Shown: one piece after another, positions 36,075 through 44,890 of the stretch
How the letters are laid out: each line of letters begins with the position of its first letter
Position numbering within the stretch: the stretch's first letter is position 1
Assembly (NCBI RefSeq): GCF_002214585.1
Contig: NZ_CP014862.1
Coordinates: 1,798,001-1,862,000 of the forward strand
DNA length: 64,000 nt
Direction of reading: 5' to 3'
From: Thermococcus profundus
GTDB taxonomy: Archaea > Methanobacteriota_B > Thermococci > Thermococcales > Thermococcaceae
Program-made: the position numbers and the translations under genes
The notes under the pieces: model-generated
The model's input: the letters and a program-made list of their open reading frames with translations, nothing else
What the model was told of the DNA's origin: nothing
The model's database searches: none

Positions 36075-36292
36075 CTCAACCGATAATGCTTTCTGCGGTT
36101 GTACCTGCCCCCGTTGTAAAAGGCCTCGACGATACCCCTAAGAACCATGTTCCGGAGAATCCTCTCAACCTTCTGCCGGTTGCAGTCAACACCCATTTCG
36201 TTCAGAAACCTTGTGATAAAAGCAACGCTCAGCGGCCCCCTTTTCCGGAGGAGGGCTTTTATCTCACACTCTAGATTTACGGTTCCGTTCAT
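36071..36292 (-). CDS. Small winged-helix DNA-binding protein
   Basis: About 73 residues: NLECEIKALLRKRGPLSVAF, then a recognition-helix-like QKVERILRNMVLRGIVEAF and a basic end (GGRYNRRKHYRLR). The ATG at 36290-36292 is picked because GGAGTGTGA lies four bases upstream; longer starts exist. It overlaps the next regulator by four bases, so both are co-translated. A role in controlling the surface operon is inferred from position. Confidence 0.65.
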   Translation of the reverse strand: MNGTVNLECEIKALLRKRGPLSVAFITRFLNEMGVDCNRQKVERILRNMVLRGIVEAFYNGGRYNRRKHYRLR

Positions 36293-36352
36293 TTTCTCAC
36301 ACTCCATTATGACCATTAACTGCTGATTAAAACCGGCAAAAACACCAAACAA

Positions 36353-36699
36353 GTTACGCGAATCTTACCTAACTCTACTTGGCCACACTCCTTAAAAGGG
36401 TTCCTGAAAAGTTCGATTCTCCAGCCTTCTGTAGCGAAAAACAAATCTCTCAAAGGATTATTTAAAGAAAAATCCAACTTAAAACCGGCCAATGGGGCCC
36501 TTTAAACCATCCTCAAAAAACCGAGCTGAAGGGTTTAAATCTGATTTCCACATCGCACAAATCCCCCAGCAAACTCCACAAATCAACAAGGCATAGGATA
36601 TTACCCAAAGAGGGCTTGAATAACCAAGCCATTACCAAAAGAGCAGTTATGATGAAAAGTAGAATATGGGGTTCGAAGTTCGTCTGGAGCCCAGTTGAA
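36353..36699. other. Intergenic region between regulator genes and tRNA-Gln
   Basis: A+T-rich, no convincing gene. The part near 36330-36350 (GGTTTTAATC on the minus strand) may be the promoter of the small regulator. Several TTTAAA-type motifs occur, but none is well placed for another gene. Confidence 0.5.
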
Positions 36700-36775
36700 T
36701 GGTAGCCCCGCGGGGATTCGAACCCCGGTCGCGGGATCCAGAGTCCCGCATGCTTGGCCGCTACACCACGGGGCT
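36700..36775 (-). tRNA. tRNA-Gln (CTG)
   Basis: Minus-strand cloverleaf of 76 bases with encoded CCA. Acceptor AGCCCCG/CGGGGCT, anticodon stem CGGGA/TCCCG around loop CTCTGGA, so anticodon CTG reading CAG; T arm with TTCGAAT. No intron. Confidence 0.95.
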
Positions 36776-36802
36776 GTGCCCGTTGATAGCTGTTTTGCAG
36801 GA

Positions 36803-36810
36803 TTTATAAA
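36803..36810 (-). promoter_or_regulatory. Promoter of tRNA-Gln
   Basis: TTTATAAA on the minus strand, about 28 bases before the mature 5' end of the tRNA. Confidence 0.6.
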
Positions 36811-37192
36811 TTTTACTCTCCTTCCCCAATAAAAGTATGGCTCAAAAAAAAACATAGGGCTAAAAAGGGAGAGGACGATCAATCATCACTTAAGGAGCAT
36901 CCATTTTGGGGGTGCAGGGGCGTAGCCCCACTCCAGGGGTTTGAGAGTACAGGAAACTTTGCTTGCAAAGTTTCATCAAAGTTCGTGGTTCTTTGTTAAA
37001 GAGCTGATTTTAACAGGGATTTTCTTTAGAAGCCTCATCTCTCATTGGGAATTCCAGTTTTAGCGAGCTTGTTCTCTACGAGTTTGTTTTATAATCGACG
37101 CCCGAAGGGCGTCAAGGAGAGATAAACTCTTTTTAGTAGGCCGAATTTTGGAATTCATGCCTTTTTAGCCTGTGTATTACGAAAATCATTGT

Positions 37193-37329
37193 AGAAGGGC
37201 AATTTTAGAAAGAACCACAAACCTTGATCAAACTCAAAGGGACTACCGTCCCGTGCGTTGAAGCAGAGCTTCAACGTCGCGCAGGCGAATAAAGTTTGCG
37301 GGATAAAGTTTAATCAAAAATGCCCTTCT
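37193..37329. mobile_element. MITE-like element with terminal inverted repeats (candidate)
   Basis: 137 bases bounded by AGAAGGGCAATTTT and its inverted near-copy (13 of 14 bases, ending TGCCCTTCT). Internal hairpins at 37240-37253 and 37256-37276. No coding capacity and no clear target-site duplication, so the call is tentative. Confidence 0.35.
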
Positions 37330-37559
37330 CACAAGAATGCCCAAAACATCAAGCGTGCATTTTTCATATCTCTAAACTAAGAGGGTTTAACATTTAAAAG
37401 TAGCCTTTCAAGAGGTTTGCTTTTTGTTCTGGCGTCCGAAGGACGCCTTGTGAGGAGCAAACGCTCAAAAACAAAAATTGGTGAGTAAACCCCTTGAGAA
37501 CTCGTATTTCCAAAAGAGCACATTTTCTTCCGCCAGCGCTTGCGCAAGCAAGGGCTGAA

Positions 37560-37635
<76 letters not shown>

Positions 37636-37682
37636 TCAAAACCGTTTTAAGCTGGCCAAAAATAAACCTTGCGGTGGTCTTA

Positions 37683-38159
37683 ATGATGCTACCCGACTGG
37701 AAGATCGAGAAGGAGATTCTAATAGAACCGTTCAACGAAAAGTCCCTCCAGCCTGCTGGCTATGATCTCAGGGTTGGAAAGGAAGCGTACATCAACGGCG
37801 AACTGATAGACGTGGAGAGGGAGGGAGGCATTGTAATTCCCCCGAAGACTCATGCCCTTATCCTAACCCTAGAAAGGGTTAAGCTCCCCGACGATGTGAT
37901 GGGAGACATGAAGATAAGGAGCAGTCTAGCTAGGGAAGGTCTCCTCGGCTCCTTTGCCTGGGTTGATCCCGGGTGGGACGGAAACCTAACGTTGATGGTG
38001 TTCAACGCCTCGAATAAACCAGCTGAGCTTGAATACGGGGAGAGGTTTGTTCAAATAGCCTTCATAAGACTTGAGGGGCCCGCGAGAAATCCGTACCGCG
38101 GAAACTACCAGGGGAGCACGAGGATAGCGCTCTCTAAGAGAAAGAAGAAATCTCAGTGA
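37683..38159 (+). CDS. dcd: dCTP deaminase (possibly bifunctional with dUTPase)
   Basis: 158 residues with the family blocks EPFNEKSLQPAGYDLRVG, the catalytic-region motif RSSLAREGLLGSFAWVDPGW and the C-terminal GNYQGSTR. It deaminates dCTP; in some archaea the same fold also hydrolyses dUTP to dUMP, and the sequence does not tell which applies here. Start at ATG 37683 (or 37686) after GGTGGTC; the frame extends upstream through the tRNA but that is not coding. Confidence 0.92.
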   Translation: MMLPDWKIEKEILIEPFNEKSLQPAGYDLRVGKEAYINGELIDVEREGGIVIPPKTHALILTLERVKLPDDVMGDMKIRSSLAREGLLGSFAWVDPGWDGNLTLMVFNASNKPAELEYGERFVQIAFIRLEGPARNPYRGNYQGSTRIALSKRKKKSQ

Positions 38160-38284
38160 AAAACGTTCGAATGAGAATCCTCTTTCTCTTTTCATGACCA
38201 CCGTTTTAACAGGGAAGGTAAATTTTGGTACATTTGTCTGGATCATAAACCACACAAGAAGACGGACAACCGAACGAATGAACC

Positions 38285-38315
38285 CAAAAGAAAAGTTGGT
38301 GAAAATAAAGGGAAG
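38285..38315 (-). terminator. T-rich terminator after the L12 operon
   Basis: Directly after the L12 stop the minus strand reads CCTTTATTTTCACC then CTTTTCTTTTGGG, two pyrimidine/T-rich runs typical of archaeal termination. Confidence 0.35.
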
Positions 38316-38321
38316 AGGAGT

Positions 38322-38642
38322 TCAGCCGAAGAGGGCGCCGAGACCGGCGAGGGCCTCCTCCTCGCTGGCCTCCTCTTCCTCTTCCTCCTCTTCCTCCTGA
38401 GCGGCCTCAGCGGCGCCGCCCTCAGCGACCGGAGCGGCGGCAACGGCAACCGGAGCGGCAACCGGCATGGCGGCCTTCTCGATGACCTCGTCGATGTTGA
38501 CGCCCTCGAGAGCGGCAACGAGGGCCTTTATCCTGGCATCGTCGGCGCTAACACCGGCGGCCTCAAGGACCTTCTTGAGGTTCTCCTCGTTTATCTCCTT
38601 ACCAGCGGCGTGGAGCAGCAGAGCGGCATACACGTACTCCAT
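38322..38642 (-). CDS. rpl12: 50S ribosomal protein L12 (P1)
   Basis: 106 residues: [20 protein letters not shown], an Ala-rich hinge, an acidic run and the terminal [12 protein letters not shown] that docks translation factors. The stalk protein end is shared with L10 (P0), its partner encoded just upstream. GGAGGTGTG precedes the ATG. Confidence 0.97.
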   Translation of the reverse strand: MEYVYAALLLHAAGKEINEENLKKVLEAAGVSADDARIKALVAALEGVNIDEVIEKAAMPVAAPVAVAAAPVAEGGAAEAAQEEEEEEEEEASEEEALAGLGALFG

Positions 38643-38707
38643 TTTTCACACCTCCAATCATCTTCATCTTTTTTGTTTCACACAGATAGGGGAAAGTTGA
38701 AACGAGA

Positions 38708-39727
38708 TCAGCCGAAGAGAGCACCCAGTCCTGCAAGGGCCTCCTCTTCGGACGCCTCCTCTTCTTCCTCTTCCTCCTCAGCCTCTTCCACCTTCTCCTC
38801 CTGGGACGGCTGGGAGGCTACAACCATCTGCGCCTGAGCGTTTAAAAGCTCTTTGGTCTTCTCGTCAAGCAGCTCCTCCGGAAGGTTCTGGGCTATGAGC
38901 AGGACTGCACGAAGGGCCCTGCCAAAGACGTCCTCGACGGTCTCCTTGGTGATGTAGCCAGCCTCGACAGCGACGTTCTTCGCTCCGAGGAACGCCTTCT
39001 GGATGATCGCCTCGATGGTCTGGCTGGTCGGGTAGGCCGTGTTAACTGACAGGTTGAACGCGTGCATGTAAGCCTGCTGGAGCATGTTGATGTACTCGCT
39101 CTCGTCGATTGCAAGGACTTCCGGAGTGTAGACGAGCCCGTCCTCGTAGGCCGCGAGCAGATTGAGACCGACCTCGAGCGGCTCGATGCCGAGCGCGTTG
39201 AGGATCCTCGCGAGCTGGTCGGTTATGACCTCACCGGCCTTGAGGACGGTGTAGTCCTTCTGGATGCTGACCTTACCCTTCTCGATCCTAGCGGGGATTC
39301 CGAGGGCCTGCATCTCACCGACGAGCGGGCCCGGAGCGAGTGAGGTAGGTCCGGCTGGGATGACGACATCGTGCGGAACCGGCACACCGGGCTTGGCCGG
39401 GGCCGGAGTTTTGCTCTCCTCAAGGAGCTTGTAGAGCTTGAATGGATTCATCTCGGTGGCGAGTATTGCCGCACCGCCCTCTATGTGGTCGATGAGCTTC
39501 TCAAGCTCCGGCTTTCCGAGCTCCTGGGCGGCCCTCTTTATGGCGAGCTCTATGAGGGTGTTCCTGCTCACACGGAGGAGTGCCTTTCCACGGAGCTTGT
39601 CACGCATCTTCGAGAGTGGGTACGCTGGGACGCCGGCCACGTCGACGAGGGCTATCACTGGGTAGCTCTTGAGAACGTTGGTGAGCTCTTCCACTTCCTT
39701 CTTCTTCCACTCAGCTACGTGGGCCAT
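38708..39727 (-). CDS. rpl10: 50S ribosomal protein L10 (P0)
   Basis: 339 residues beginning [21 protein letters not shown]-binding core with [16 protein letters not shown], and a C-terminal acidic tail ending [12 protein letters not shown] like L12. GGTGAGGAAG precedes the ATG at 39725-39727. It anchors L12 dimers at the ribosomal stalk base. Confidence 0.97.
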   Translation of the reverse strand: MAHVAEWKKKEVEELTNVLKSYPVIALVDVAGVPAYPLSKMRDKLRGKALLRVSRNTLIELAIKRAAQELGKPELEKLIDHIEGGAAILATEMNPFKLYKLLEESKTPAPAKPGVPVPHDVVIPAGPTSLAPGPLVGEMQALGIPARIEKGKVSIQKDYTVLKAGEVITDQLARILNALGIEPLEVGLNLLAAYEDGLVYTPEVLAIDESEYINMLQQAYMHAFNLSVNTAYPTSQTIEAIIQKAFLGAKNVAVEAGYITKETVEDVFGRALRAVLLIAQNLPEELLDEKTKELLNAQAQMVVASQPSQEEKVEEAEEEEEEEEASEEEALAGLGALFG

Positions 39728-39732
39728 CTTCC

Positions 39733-40383
39733 TCACCTCTCAACCTTAACGGCCGGGCCCATTGTCGTCTTGACGTACACTGACCTCACCTGGTTCTCGC
39801 CGCGCTCAAGCTTGTTGATAATGGCGTTCAGTACTGCCTCGGCGTTTTCAGCGAGCTTCTCGTCGTCCATGTTCTCGGTTCCCACCCTGGCATGGACAAC
39901 GGGGTTGTTCTTCAGCTGTATCCTGACGGTTCTCTTGAGCTTCTCTACGATCGGCTCGAGGTTGGTCATTGTCGGCGGAACGACCTGCGGCATCTTGTTC
40001 CTCGGACCGAGGTACCTACCGAGGTACCTACCGATCTTCGGCATCAGCGGAGCCGCGGCAATGAAGAAGTCGTACTTCTTGGCTATCTTCCTGGCTTCCC
40101 TTGGACTTTTAGCAAGCTCTTCGAGCTGCTCTCCACTAATCACATCAAGCCCGAGCTTCTTAGCCGCCTCGGCAACGGCACCATCAGCGATGACCGCGAT
40201 CTTCGGTTCCTTCCCACGACCGTGGGGCAGCACAACCTCAAGCTTGAACCTGTTCTCGGGTTTCTTCAGGTCTATGTCCTTGAGGTTGACTGCCAGCTCG
40301 ACGGTCTGTGTGAAGTTGCGCGGCTTAGCCCGGGCCTTCGCCTCCTTCACCGCTTCCACGATTTTCTGTCTATCGAAGGCCAC
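39733..40383 (-). CDS. rpl1: 50S ribosomal protein L1
   Basis: 216 residues with [20 protein letters not shown] and the repeated [13 protein letters not shown] motif of archaeal L1. GTG start after GGAGGGCTGTAAA. L1 forms the mobile stalk and in archaea can repress its own operon by binding the mRNA. A TATA element 70 bases upstream suggests its own promoter within the operon. Confidence 0.97.
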   Translation of the reverse strand: MAFDRQKIVEAVKEAKARAKPRNFTQTVELAVNLKDIDLKKPENRFKLEVVLPHGRGKEPKIAVIADGAVAEAAKKLGLDVISGEQLEELAKSPREARKIAKKYDFFIAAAPLMPKIGRYLGRYLGPRNKMPQVVPPTMTNLEPIVEKLKRTVRIQLKNNPVVHARVGTENMDDEKLAENAEAVLNAIINKLERGENQVRSVYVKTTMGPAVKVER

Positions 40384-40452
40384 TTTACAGCCCTCCTTTT
40401 CTTTTTTGATTTTAGCAACTACGAAGAATCAAAGATGCGTAAAGGGAGGTAT

Positions 40453-40462
40453 TTTTAAACTT
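40453..40462 (-). promoter_or_regulatory. Internal promoter before L1
   Basis: AAAGTTTAAAAATACC on the minus strand between L11 and L1 is a strong TATA-like element; the 111-base gap is long for this operon, so an additional promoter is plausible. Confidence 0.45.
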
Positions 40463-40494
40463 TTCCCCGACGATTAAATGCGGAAAAAGAGGCC

Positions 40495-40992
40495 TCACTC
40501 GGCCTCCTCAGCCTTGGCAAAGACCTCGTCATAAACCCCTTCGTCGATCTCCCTCTGGACTTCCCTGGGATCCTTGCCCTCAACGGTAACGCCCATGCTG
40601 AGGGCGGTTCCAATGACCTCCTTGGCGGCGGCCTTGATGTTCGGTGCAAGCATCTGGTCGATCTTGGCCTTGGCGATCCTGATAACGGCGTCCATGCTGA
40701 GGTCCCCGACTGGGCTGTGGCCGGGCTCGCTTGAGCCTTTGGGAGCGCCGATCTCTTTCTTGATGAGCTGGCTGACCGGCGGGACACCGACTTCGATCTC
40801 AAAGGTCTTCTTCTTGGGGTCCGTAACGATGATCTTGACCGGAACCTGCATTCCCTCGAAGTCCTTCGTGGCCTTGTTTATCTCATCGACGACCTGTTTA
40901 ACGTTAAGTCCGAGCGGACCGATGGCCGGACCGAGCGGTGGTCCAGGTGAAGCCTTTCCTCCCTCAACGAGAACTTCAACGACCTGTGGCAT
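40495..40992 (-). CDS. rpl11: 50S ribosomal protein L11
   Basis: 165 residues starting [20 protein letters not shown], with [18 protein letters not shown], the rRNA- and factor-binding N-terminal domain. Start at the ATG at 40990-40992, four residues inside the longest frame, where GGTGAG is well spaced. Part of the spt5-L11-L1-L10-L12 run. Confidence 0.97.
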   Translation of the reverse strand: MPQVVEVLVEGGKASPGPPLGPAIGPLGLNVKQVVDEINKATKDFEGMQVPVKIIVTDPKKKTFEIEVGVPPVSQLIKKEIGAPKGSSEPGHSPVGDLSMDAVIRIAKAKIDQMLAPNIKAAAKEVIGTALSMGVTVEGKDPREVQREIDEGVYDEVFAKAEEAE

Positions 40993-41020
40993 CTTTCTCA
41001 CCTCTCAACCTGTAAACCGT

Positions 41021-41479
41021 TCACTCCTTTTGGTGTTTGCTTATAAGTCTAACGTATTCTCCCCTCACTGTGACGGGGATCGGGACTATCGCACCTATGA
41101 GCTCAACGACGATCTCGTCCTTCGACTCGTCCACCCTGACGACCTTAGCCTTCTCGCCCTTGAACGGGCCGGATATCAGCTCAACGATGTCTCCAGGTTC
41201 GAAGCCGCTAACCGCTGGCTTCTCTTCAAGGAAGTGCTCTATCTCCTCGAATCTGACCTCGCCGGGGAGAGTACCCTTGGCGTGCCTTATGCCCTTTATG
41301 GCCTCGTCCACGGCGCTCTTGTTGGGCGCCTCAACGAAGATGTAGCCCTTGACCTTGGATGGTGCCAGTATGGCGTAAACAGGAAGATTGTAGGTCTTTA
41401 CTTTGCTGTAGATCAGCTTTGCGGTGGTCTCCTCCTGCCCCACCGTGACCCTCACTGTGAATATCTTGCTCCCGTCCAT
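41021..41479 (-). CDS. spt5: Transcription elongation factor Spt5 (NusG)
   Basis: 152 residues: NGN domain ([18 protein letters not shown] ... KGYIFVEA) followed by one KOW domain ([20 protein letters not shown]). It binds RNA polymerase with Spt4 (29614). GGTGATCTCC just before the ATG at 41477-41479 fixes the start. Confidence 0.96.
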   Translation of the reverse strand: MDGSKIFTVRVTVGQEETTAKLIYSKVKTYNLPVYAILAPSKVKGYIFVEAPNKSAVDEAIKGIRHAKGTLPGEVRFEEIEHFLEEKPAVSGFEPGDIVELISGPFKGEKAKVVRVDESKDEIVVELIGAIVPIPVTVRGEYVRLISKHQKE

Positions 41480-41495
41480 GGAGATCACCCGGACT

Positions 41496-41696
41496 TCAGA
41501 GGCCAGAATTTCCCATAATCAGATAGCCGATCATGGTTATCAGCAGGCCGATGGTTCCGATGATAATCATTCCTATACCGGTGATCTTGGCTGCCATCTT
41601 ATACTCCTTCCAGCTCGGCTTCCTCGTGACCAGCAGTACCCTCCTGGATTCTGAGAGGAAGTTCTTGATCTTATCACTAAAGCTCTCGGCCATCAT
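41496..41696 (-). CDS. secE: Preprotein translocase subunit SecE/Sec61-gamma
   Basis: 66 residues: an amphipathic helix ([21 protein letters not shown]), the conserved KPSWKEY and one TM helix ([20 protein letters not shown]). It clamps SecY in the translocon. Two adjacent ATGs follow GGGGTG; either could start translation. It follows ftsZ by 63 bases. Confidence 0.95.
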   Translation of the reverse strand: MMAESFSDKIKNFLSESRRVLLVTRKPSWKEYKMAAKITGIGMIIIGTIGLLITMIGYLIMGNSGL

Positions 41697-41759
41697 GAAC
41701 ACCCCTTTCTGCACTTAGTTAAGCCCAGATTAAAAGCAAATAAAAAGGTAACGGTTGGA

Positions 41760-42881
41760 TCAGAACTCCTCAAGGTCGAGTCTAACTACTCTCCGCTCCT
41801 CCTCGTAGGACGGGGTCTCCTCCTCAGCAACCGCGTAGGGAGAGCTGACCCCAGTAACAACGAGGAGAATCCTTATCATCTTTCCAAGCTCCTCATCGAG
41901 CTGGATACCCCAGATGACCTGGGCCTCGGGGTCGAGCTTGCTCGTGACGAGCTCGATTATCTGCTGGGCCTCTTCGAGCTTGACGTCGCTTCCGCTGATG
42001 CTTATCAAAGCGCCCTTGGCGCCGCTTATGTCAACGTCGAGGAGCGGGCTGTTCAAAGCCTGCTGGGCGGCCTCCAAGGCTCTCTTCTCGCTGTCGCTCT
42101 CGCCGATACCAATCATTGCAACGCCGCCGTCCTTCATGACCGCCCTTACGTCGTTGAAGTCGAGGTTGACGAGACCCGGCTTGGTAATGAGTTCGGTTAT
42201 GCCCTTGACTGCCTGGACGAGTATCTCGTCGGCTACCTTAAAGGCCATGTGAATCGGCAGGTTCGGGGCAACCTCCATTAGCTTGTCGTTCGGGATGACT
42301 ATGACCGTGTCGCTGGCCTTCCTTAGCCTCTCAAGACCGTATTCGGCGTTCTTGATTCTCCTTATTCCCTCAACGGTGAAGGGAAGCGTAACCACCGAAA
42401 CGGTGAGGGCCCCCATCTTCTTGGCCATCTCCGCTATTACCGGGGCGGCTCCAGTACCGGTTCCACCGCCGAGACCGCAGGTAACGAAGATCATGTCGGC
42501 ACCTTCGAGGGATTCCCTTATGTCCCTCTCGCTCTCCTTGGCGGCCTCTTCACCAACCTTCGGGTTGTTTCCAGCGCCAAGGCCCCTTGTGAGCTCCTTG
42601 CCTATGAGGATCTTTTTGTGGGCCCTTATCTTCAGGAGATCCTGGGCATCGGTGTTAACGGCTATTATCTTCGCCCCCTGGATGCCGACCTGCATCATCC
42701 GGTTTATGGTGTTACATCCGGCCCCACCAACGCCAACAACGTATATCTTGGCCTGAATCTGCTCAAGAAGCTTCTTAAGCTCCTCGTCAACATCGCTCTG
42801 GGGAACTGAAACATCGGGCACTGCCTTTGATCCAGCGGCGGCCGTCGTTTTATCAATAGCATCCTCAATCAGTTTCAACAT
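41760..42881 (-). CDS. ftsZ: Cell division GTPase FtsZ
   Basis: 373 residues. GTP-binding blocks [14 protein letters not shown], the tubulin signature [11 protein letters not shown] and the T7 synergy loop [11 protein letters not shown] are intact. FtsZ polymerises at midcell to direct division in euryarchaea. The start is the ATG at 42879-42881, after GGAGGGT; an upstream GTG in the same frame is inside the leader. It heads the secE-spt5-ribosomal run. A perfect palindrome and TATA box lie just upstream. Its presence makes it unlikely that the ESCRT-like genes at 16-18 kb are the main division system. Confidence 0.96.
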   Translation of the reverse strand: MLKLIEDAIDKTTAAAGSKAVPDVSVPQSDVDEELKKLLEQIQAKIYVVGVGGAGCNTINRMMQVGIQGAKIIAVNTDAQDLLKIRAHKKILIGKELTRGLGAGNNPKVGEEAAKESERDIRESLEGADMIFVTCGLGGGTGTGAAPVIAEMAKKMGALTVSVVTLPFTVEGIRRIKNAEYGLERLRKASDTVIVIPNDKLMEVAPNLPIHMAFKVADEILVQAVKGITELITKPGLVNLDFNDVRAVMKDGGVAMIGIGESDSEKRALEAAQQALNSPLLDVDISGAKGALISISGSDVKLEEAQQIIELVTSKLDPEAQVIWGIQLDEELGKMIRILLVVTGVSSPYAVAEEETPSYEEERRVVRLDLEEF

Positions 42882-42907
42882 CTTCCGACCCTCCGGGTGC
42901 AATTTAA

Positions 42908-42929
42908 CACCTGCAACCAATTGCAGGTG
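42908..42929. promoter_or_regulatory. Perfect inverted repeat at the ftsZ transcription start
   Basis: CACCTGCAA, a 4-base CCAA centre, then TTGCAGGTG: nine-base perfect arms, beginning 3 bases downstream of the ftsZ TATA box. A repressor bound here would block initiation; alternatively it is a hairpin at the mRNA 5' end. Confidence 0.5.
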
Positions 42930-42932
42930 GAA

Positions 42933-42942
42933 AGTATATAAA
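42933..42942 (-). promoter_or_regulatory. Promoter of ftsZ
   Basis: CTTTATATAC on the minus strand, a strong TATA element, about 55 bases before the ftsZ start. Confidence 0.65.
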
Positions 42943-43009
42943 GTTAGCTACATAGTCCTCCAATGCTGGGTTATGTTGATTTTGAAGTCTTTAAACCTTT
43001 CGTCACGTT

Positions 43010-43840
43010 TCAATCCCTGATGAACTCAAGGCCGAGCTTCGATGCCAGTTCTCTTGCCATCTGCCGGGTTTCTCCCCTCGTGCCCTTCCAGTCCACGTAT
43101 ACAGCCTCGATTCCACCGTGGGTCCTTTCTATAGCCTTCAAGAGCATGGCCTCATCAACGGGCTGGGCGTACTTCGGGAGGATGTGACCGAACGCAAGAT
43201 CCCCTTCGATGGCCCTTTTGGTCTGCTTCGGGGCGTAGTGGCCGCCGCCGATCCCGAGGGCCGGCACAAATTTTCTCTCGGAACTTCCCCTGTCCAGCTC
43301 GCGGAGGATATAAACTATGGTCTCGGCCAGTATCTCGCCGGCACGGTCGTTTACCCACTCCTCCTCGCTCGATCCTATCTCGATAAACAGACTGGGAACA
43401 TCCAGCTCGCTCGGACCGTGGTGGGTCGCCTCGTAGCAGACCGTCCAGCCCAAATCGTTGAGCTCGTTAAGCTTCAGCAAAGCTAGCTTCATGGCATATG
43501 GATGGGCAACTGCAAGGCTCTCGTCCTTTCCCCCGTACATGGCTTTCCCCCAGTTTCCTGTAACGTGGGTGGTAAGAGCCGGCATCTTGGCCTTGCTGGA
43601 GTGCCTCGATGCGAAAATTATGAGCTTTGGCTGGGTTCCAAGCTGCTCCTCGATGGCCAGGTCAAGGTTGTCGTAGTAGATCATCTCCTCGTTGGTTGTC
43701 AGTATGACGTCACCACCCCTTCCAAAAACGGGGTTTCCGTCAAAAGCCTCCCCCAGTTCTTCAAAACCGAAGTGCTCGATGAGCTTCTCTTTAATGTTCA
43801 TCGAAGCAAGATCAACCTTAGTCGTCATTATTACCCTCAT
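43010..43840 (-). CDS. dtdA: D-aminoacyl-tRNA deacylase (DtdA/GEK1 type)
   Basis: 276 residues with the signature blocks [41 protein letters not shown] and [10 protein letters not shown], characteristic of the archaeal/plant zinc-dependent deacylase DTD2. It releases D-amino acids from mischarged tRNA. Start ATG 43838-43840 follows GGGATGG; a longer frame exists. Transcribed convergently with nothing; it precedes ftsZ's promoter region on the same strand. Confidence 0.93.
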   Translation of the reverse strand: MRVIMTTKVDLASMNIKEKLIEHFGFEELGEAFDGNPVFGRGGDVILTTNEEMIYYDNLDLAIEEQLGTQPKLIIFASRHSSKAKMPALTTHVTGNWGKAMYGGKDESLAVAHPYAMKLALLKLNELNDLGWTVCYEATHHGPSELDVPSLFIEIGSSEEEWVNDRAGEILAETIVYILRELDRGSSERKFVPALGIGGGHYAPKQTKRAIEGDLAFGHILPKYAQPVDEAMLLKAIERTHGGIEAVYVDWKGTRGETRQMARELASKLGLEFIRD

Positions 43841-43900
43841 TTTCCATCCCAAAGCAGGGATAAGAAGAGAACTTATAACGTTTATTGAAAAAAGGAAAAC

Positions 43901-44815
43901 TCAGCTGAGGGCCATGTTGATTATGGTCTCCCCTATGTTCTCAAGGTACTCCATAATCCTGCGGTAGCTCTCCTTAGCGCTCGATTCCTTTGAATCCGTG
44001 GCCCTTATGAGATCCTTGAGCTCAAGCATCAGTTTGTCAATCATCTTCAGATCCCTGTCCGAGATCCTGTCTAAAACTGATGTGAAAAGTTCCTTAAGCC
44101 TGGAAAAGTCGAGGGGCTCCGGATTTTCGGAGATGCGGATTATATGATCCCCGATCCTCTCGATGTTCCTGACTATGAAGAGGATCCCGATGAGATCGAA
44201 GTGCCTCTTTATGATGCCGCTCTCCTCGGAAACTGCCCTCTGGGAGAGCAACCTGTTGACCGTTCTTATCGTGAGGAAGTAGAACCTGTCAAGCTCGTTT
44301 TCGAGGTCGTTCAGGTCTCTGAGCACCTCCACCTCTCCCGGGCTCTCGGCCAGGAGCTCAAGGTCCCCGATCATCGAGAGCACTATGGAGCGTATTCTCA
44401 TGAGTATCTCCGAGAGGTTTACCTCCCTCTCGTCCAGGAGGCTCTTCGCTATTATCCTCTGGGGCTCGTCGAGTATTATCTCCACACCAGGAAGACCCTG
44501 GAGGATCTTTCGTATCTTGACCTTGTAAAAAGGCATCTCGTCTGAGAAAGTTATCTCCAGCGCATCGTATCCTTGGATGTAGGCTGAGATAACAAGTCTG
44601 GCGGCCATGTCGGGAGAGTACTCCTTCGAGATTTCAAGCTTCTTTTGCTCCCCGATGTCCTTCGGCTCCTTTGGAAATATCGTGATGCTCCCATCGGGAT
44701 TGATGATCAGCGGAACAACATCACCCTGCCGCAGGTTGTTCTCAAGAACCCACTTCTTCGGAAGAGACACTATGTATGAGCTCCTGCCGGTAAATTGTAT
44801 CTTGCGGAATTCCAT
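43901..44815 (-). CDS. PhoU-family regulator with AbrB-like N-terminus
   Basis: 304 residues. The first 50 (FRKIQFTGRSSYIVSLPKKW) form an AbrB/SpoVT-like swapped-hairpin DNA-binding domain. The rest is a PhoU helical bundle with two repeats (e.g. LNDLENELDRFYFLTIRT, RNIERIGDHIIRISENPEP). Archaeal proteins of this plan are thought to link phosphate or metal status to transcription. No phosphate transporter is adjacent, so the target is open. Confidence 0.87.
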   Translation of the reverse strand: MEFRKIQFTGRSSYIVSLPKKWVLENNLRQGDVVPLIINPDGSITIFPKEPKDIGEQKKLEISKEYSPDMAARLVISAYIQGYDALEITFSDEMPFYKVKIRKILQGLPGVEIILDEPQRIIAKSLLDEREVNLSEILMRIRSIVLSMIGDLELLAESPGEVEVLRDLNDLENELDRFYFLTIRTVNRLLSQRAVSEESGIIKRHFDLIGILFIVRNIERIGDHIIRISENPEPLDFSRLKELFTSVLDRISDRDLKMIDKLMLELKDLIRATDSKESSAKESYRRIMEYLENIGETIINMALS

Positions 44816-44890
44816 ACCCAGCTCACCACTATATAGAAAAGCCGCCGAGTTAAATAGATTTCGGAGAAGGATAAAATCAAAAAATAAGAC

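Larger units (their letters stand above)
36776..37559. repeat. Palindrome-rich non-coding region between tRNA-Gln and tRNA-Arg
   Basis: 784 bases without a credible gene but with many perfect short palindromes: GAAACTTTGC arms with a 2-base loop (36953-36974), GACGCCC-GAA-GGGCGTC (37097-37113), GGGAC-TACC-GTCCC (37240-37253), CGTTGAAGC-AGA-GCTTCAACG (37256-37276), GGCGTCC-GAA-GGACGCC (37431-37447), and GCTTGCGCAAGC near 37540. Two stretches of 21 bases around AAAGAACCAC (36974-36994 and 37209-37229) are inverted copies matching at 18 positions. This looks like decayed or miniature mobile DNA, or a dispersed repeat family. Confidence 0.5.

Noticed and set aside
36890-37559. CRISPR array
   Set aside because: The repeats are palindromes of different sequence and irregular spacing, not direct repeats with equal spacers.
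39371-40477. A 368-codon + strand frame opposite L10 and L1
   Set aside because: Mirror of two ribosomal protein genes; composition is a reading-frame artefact of G+C-rich codons.
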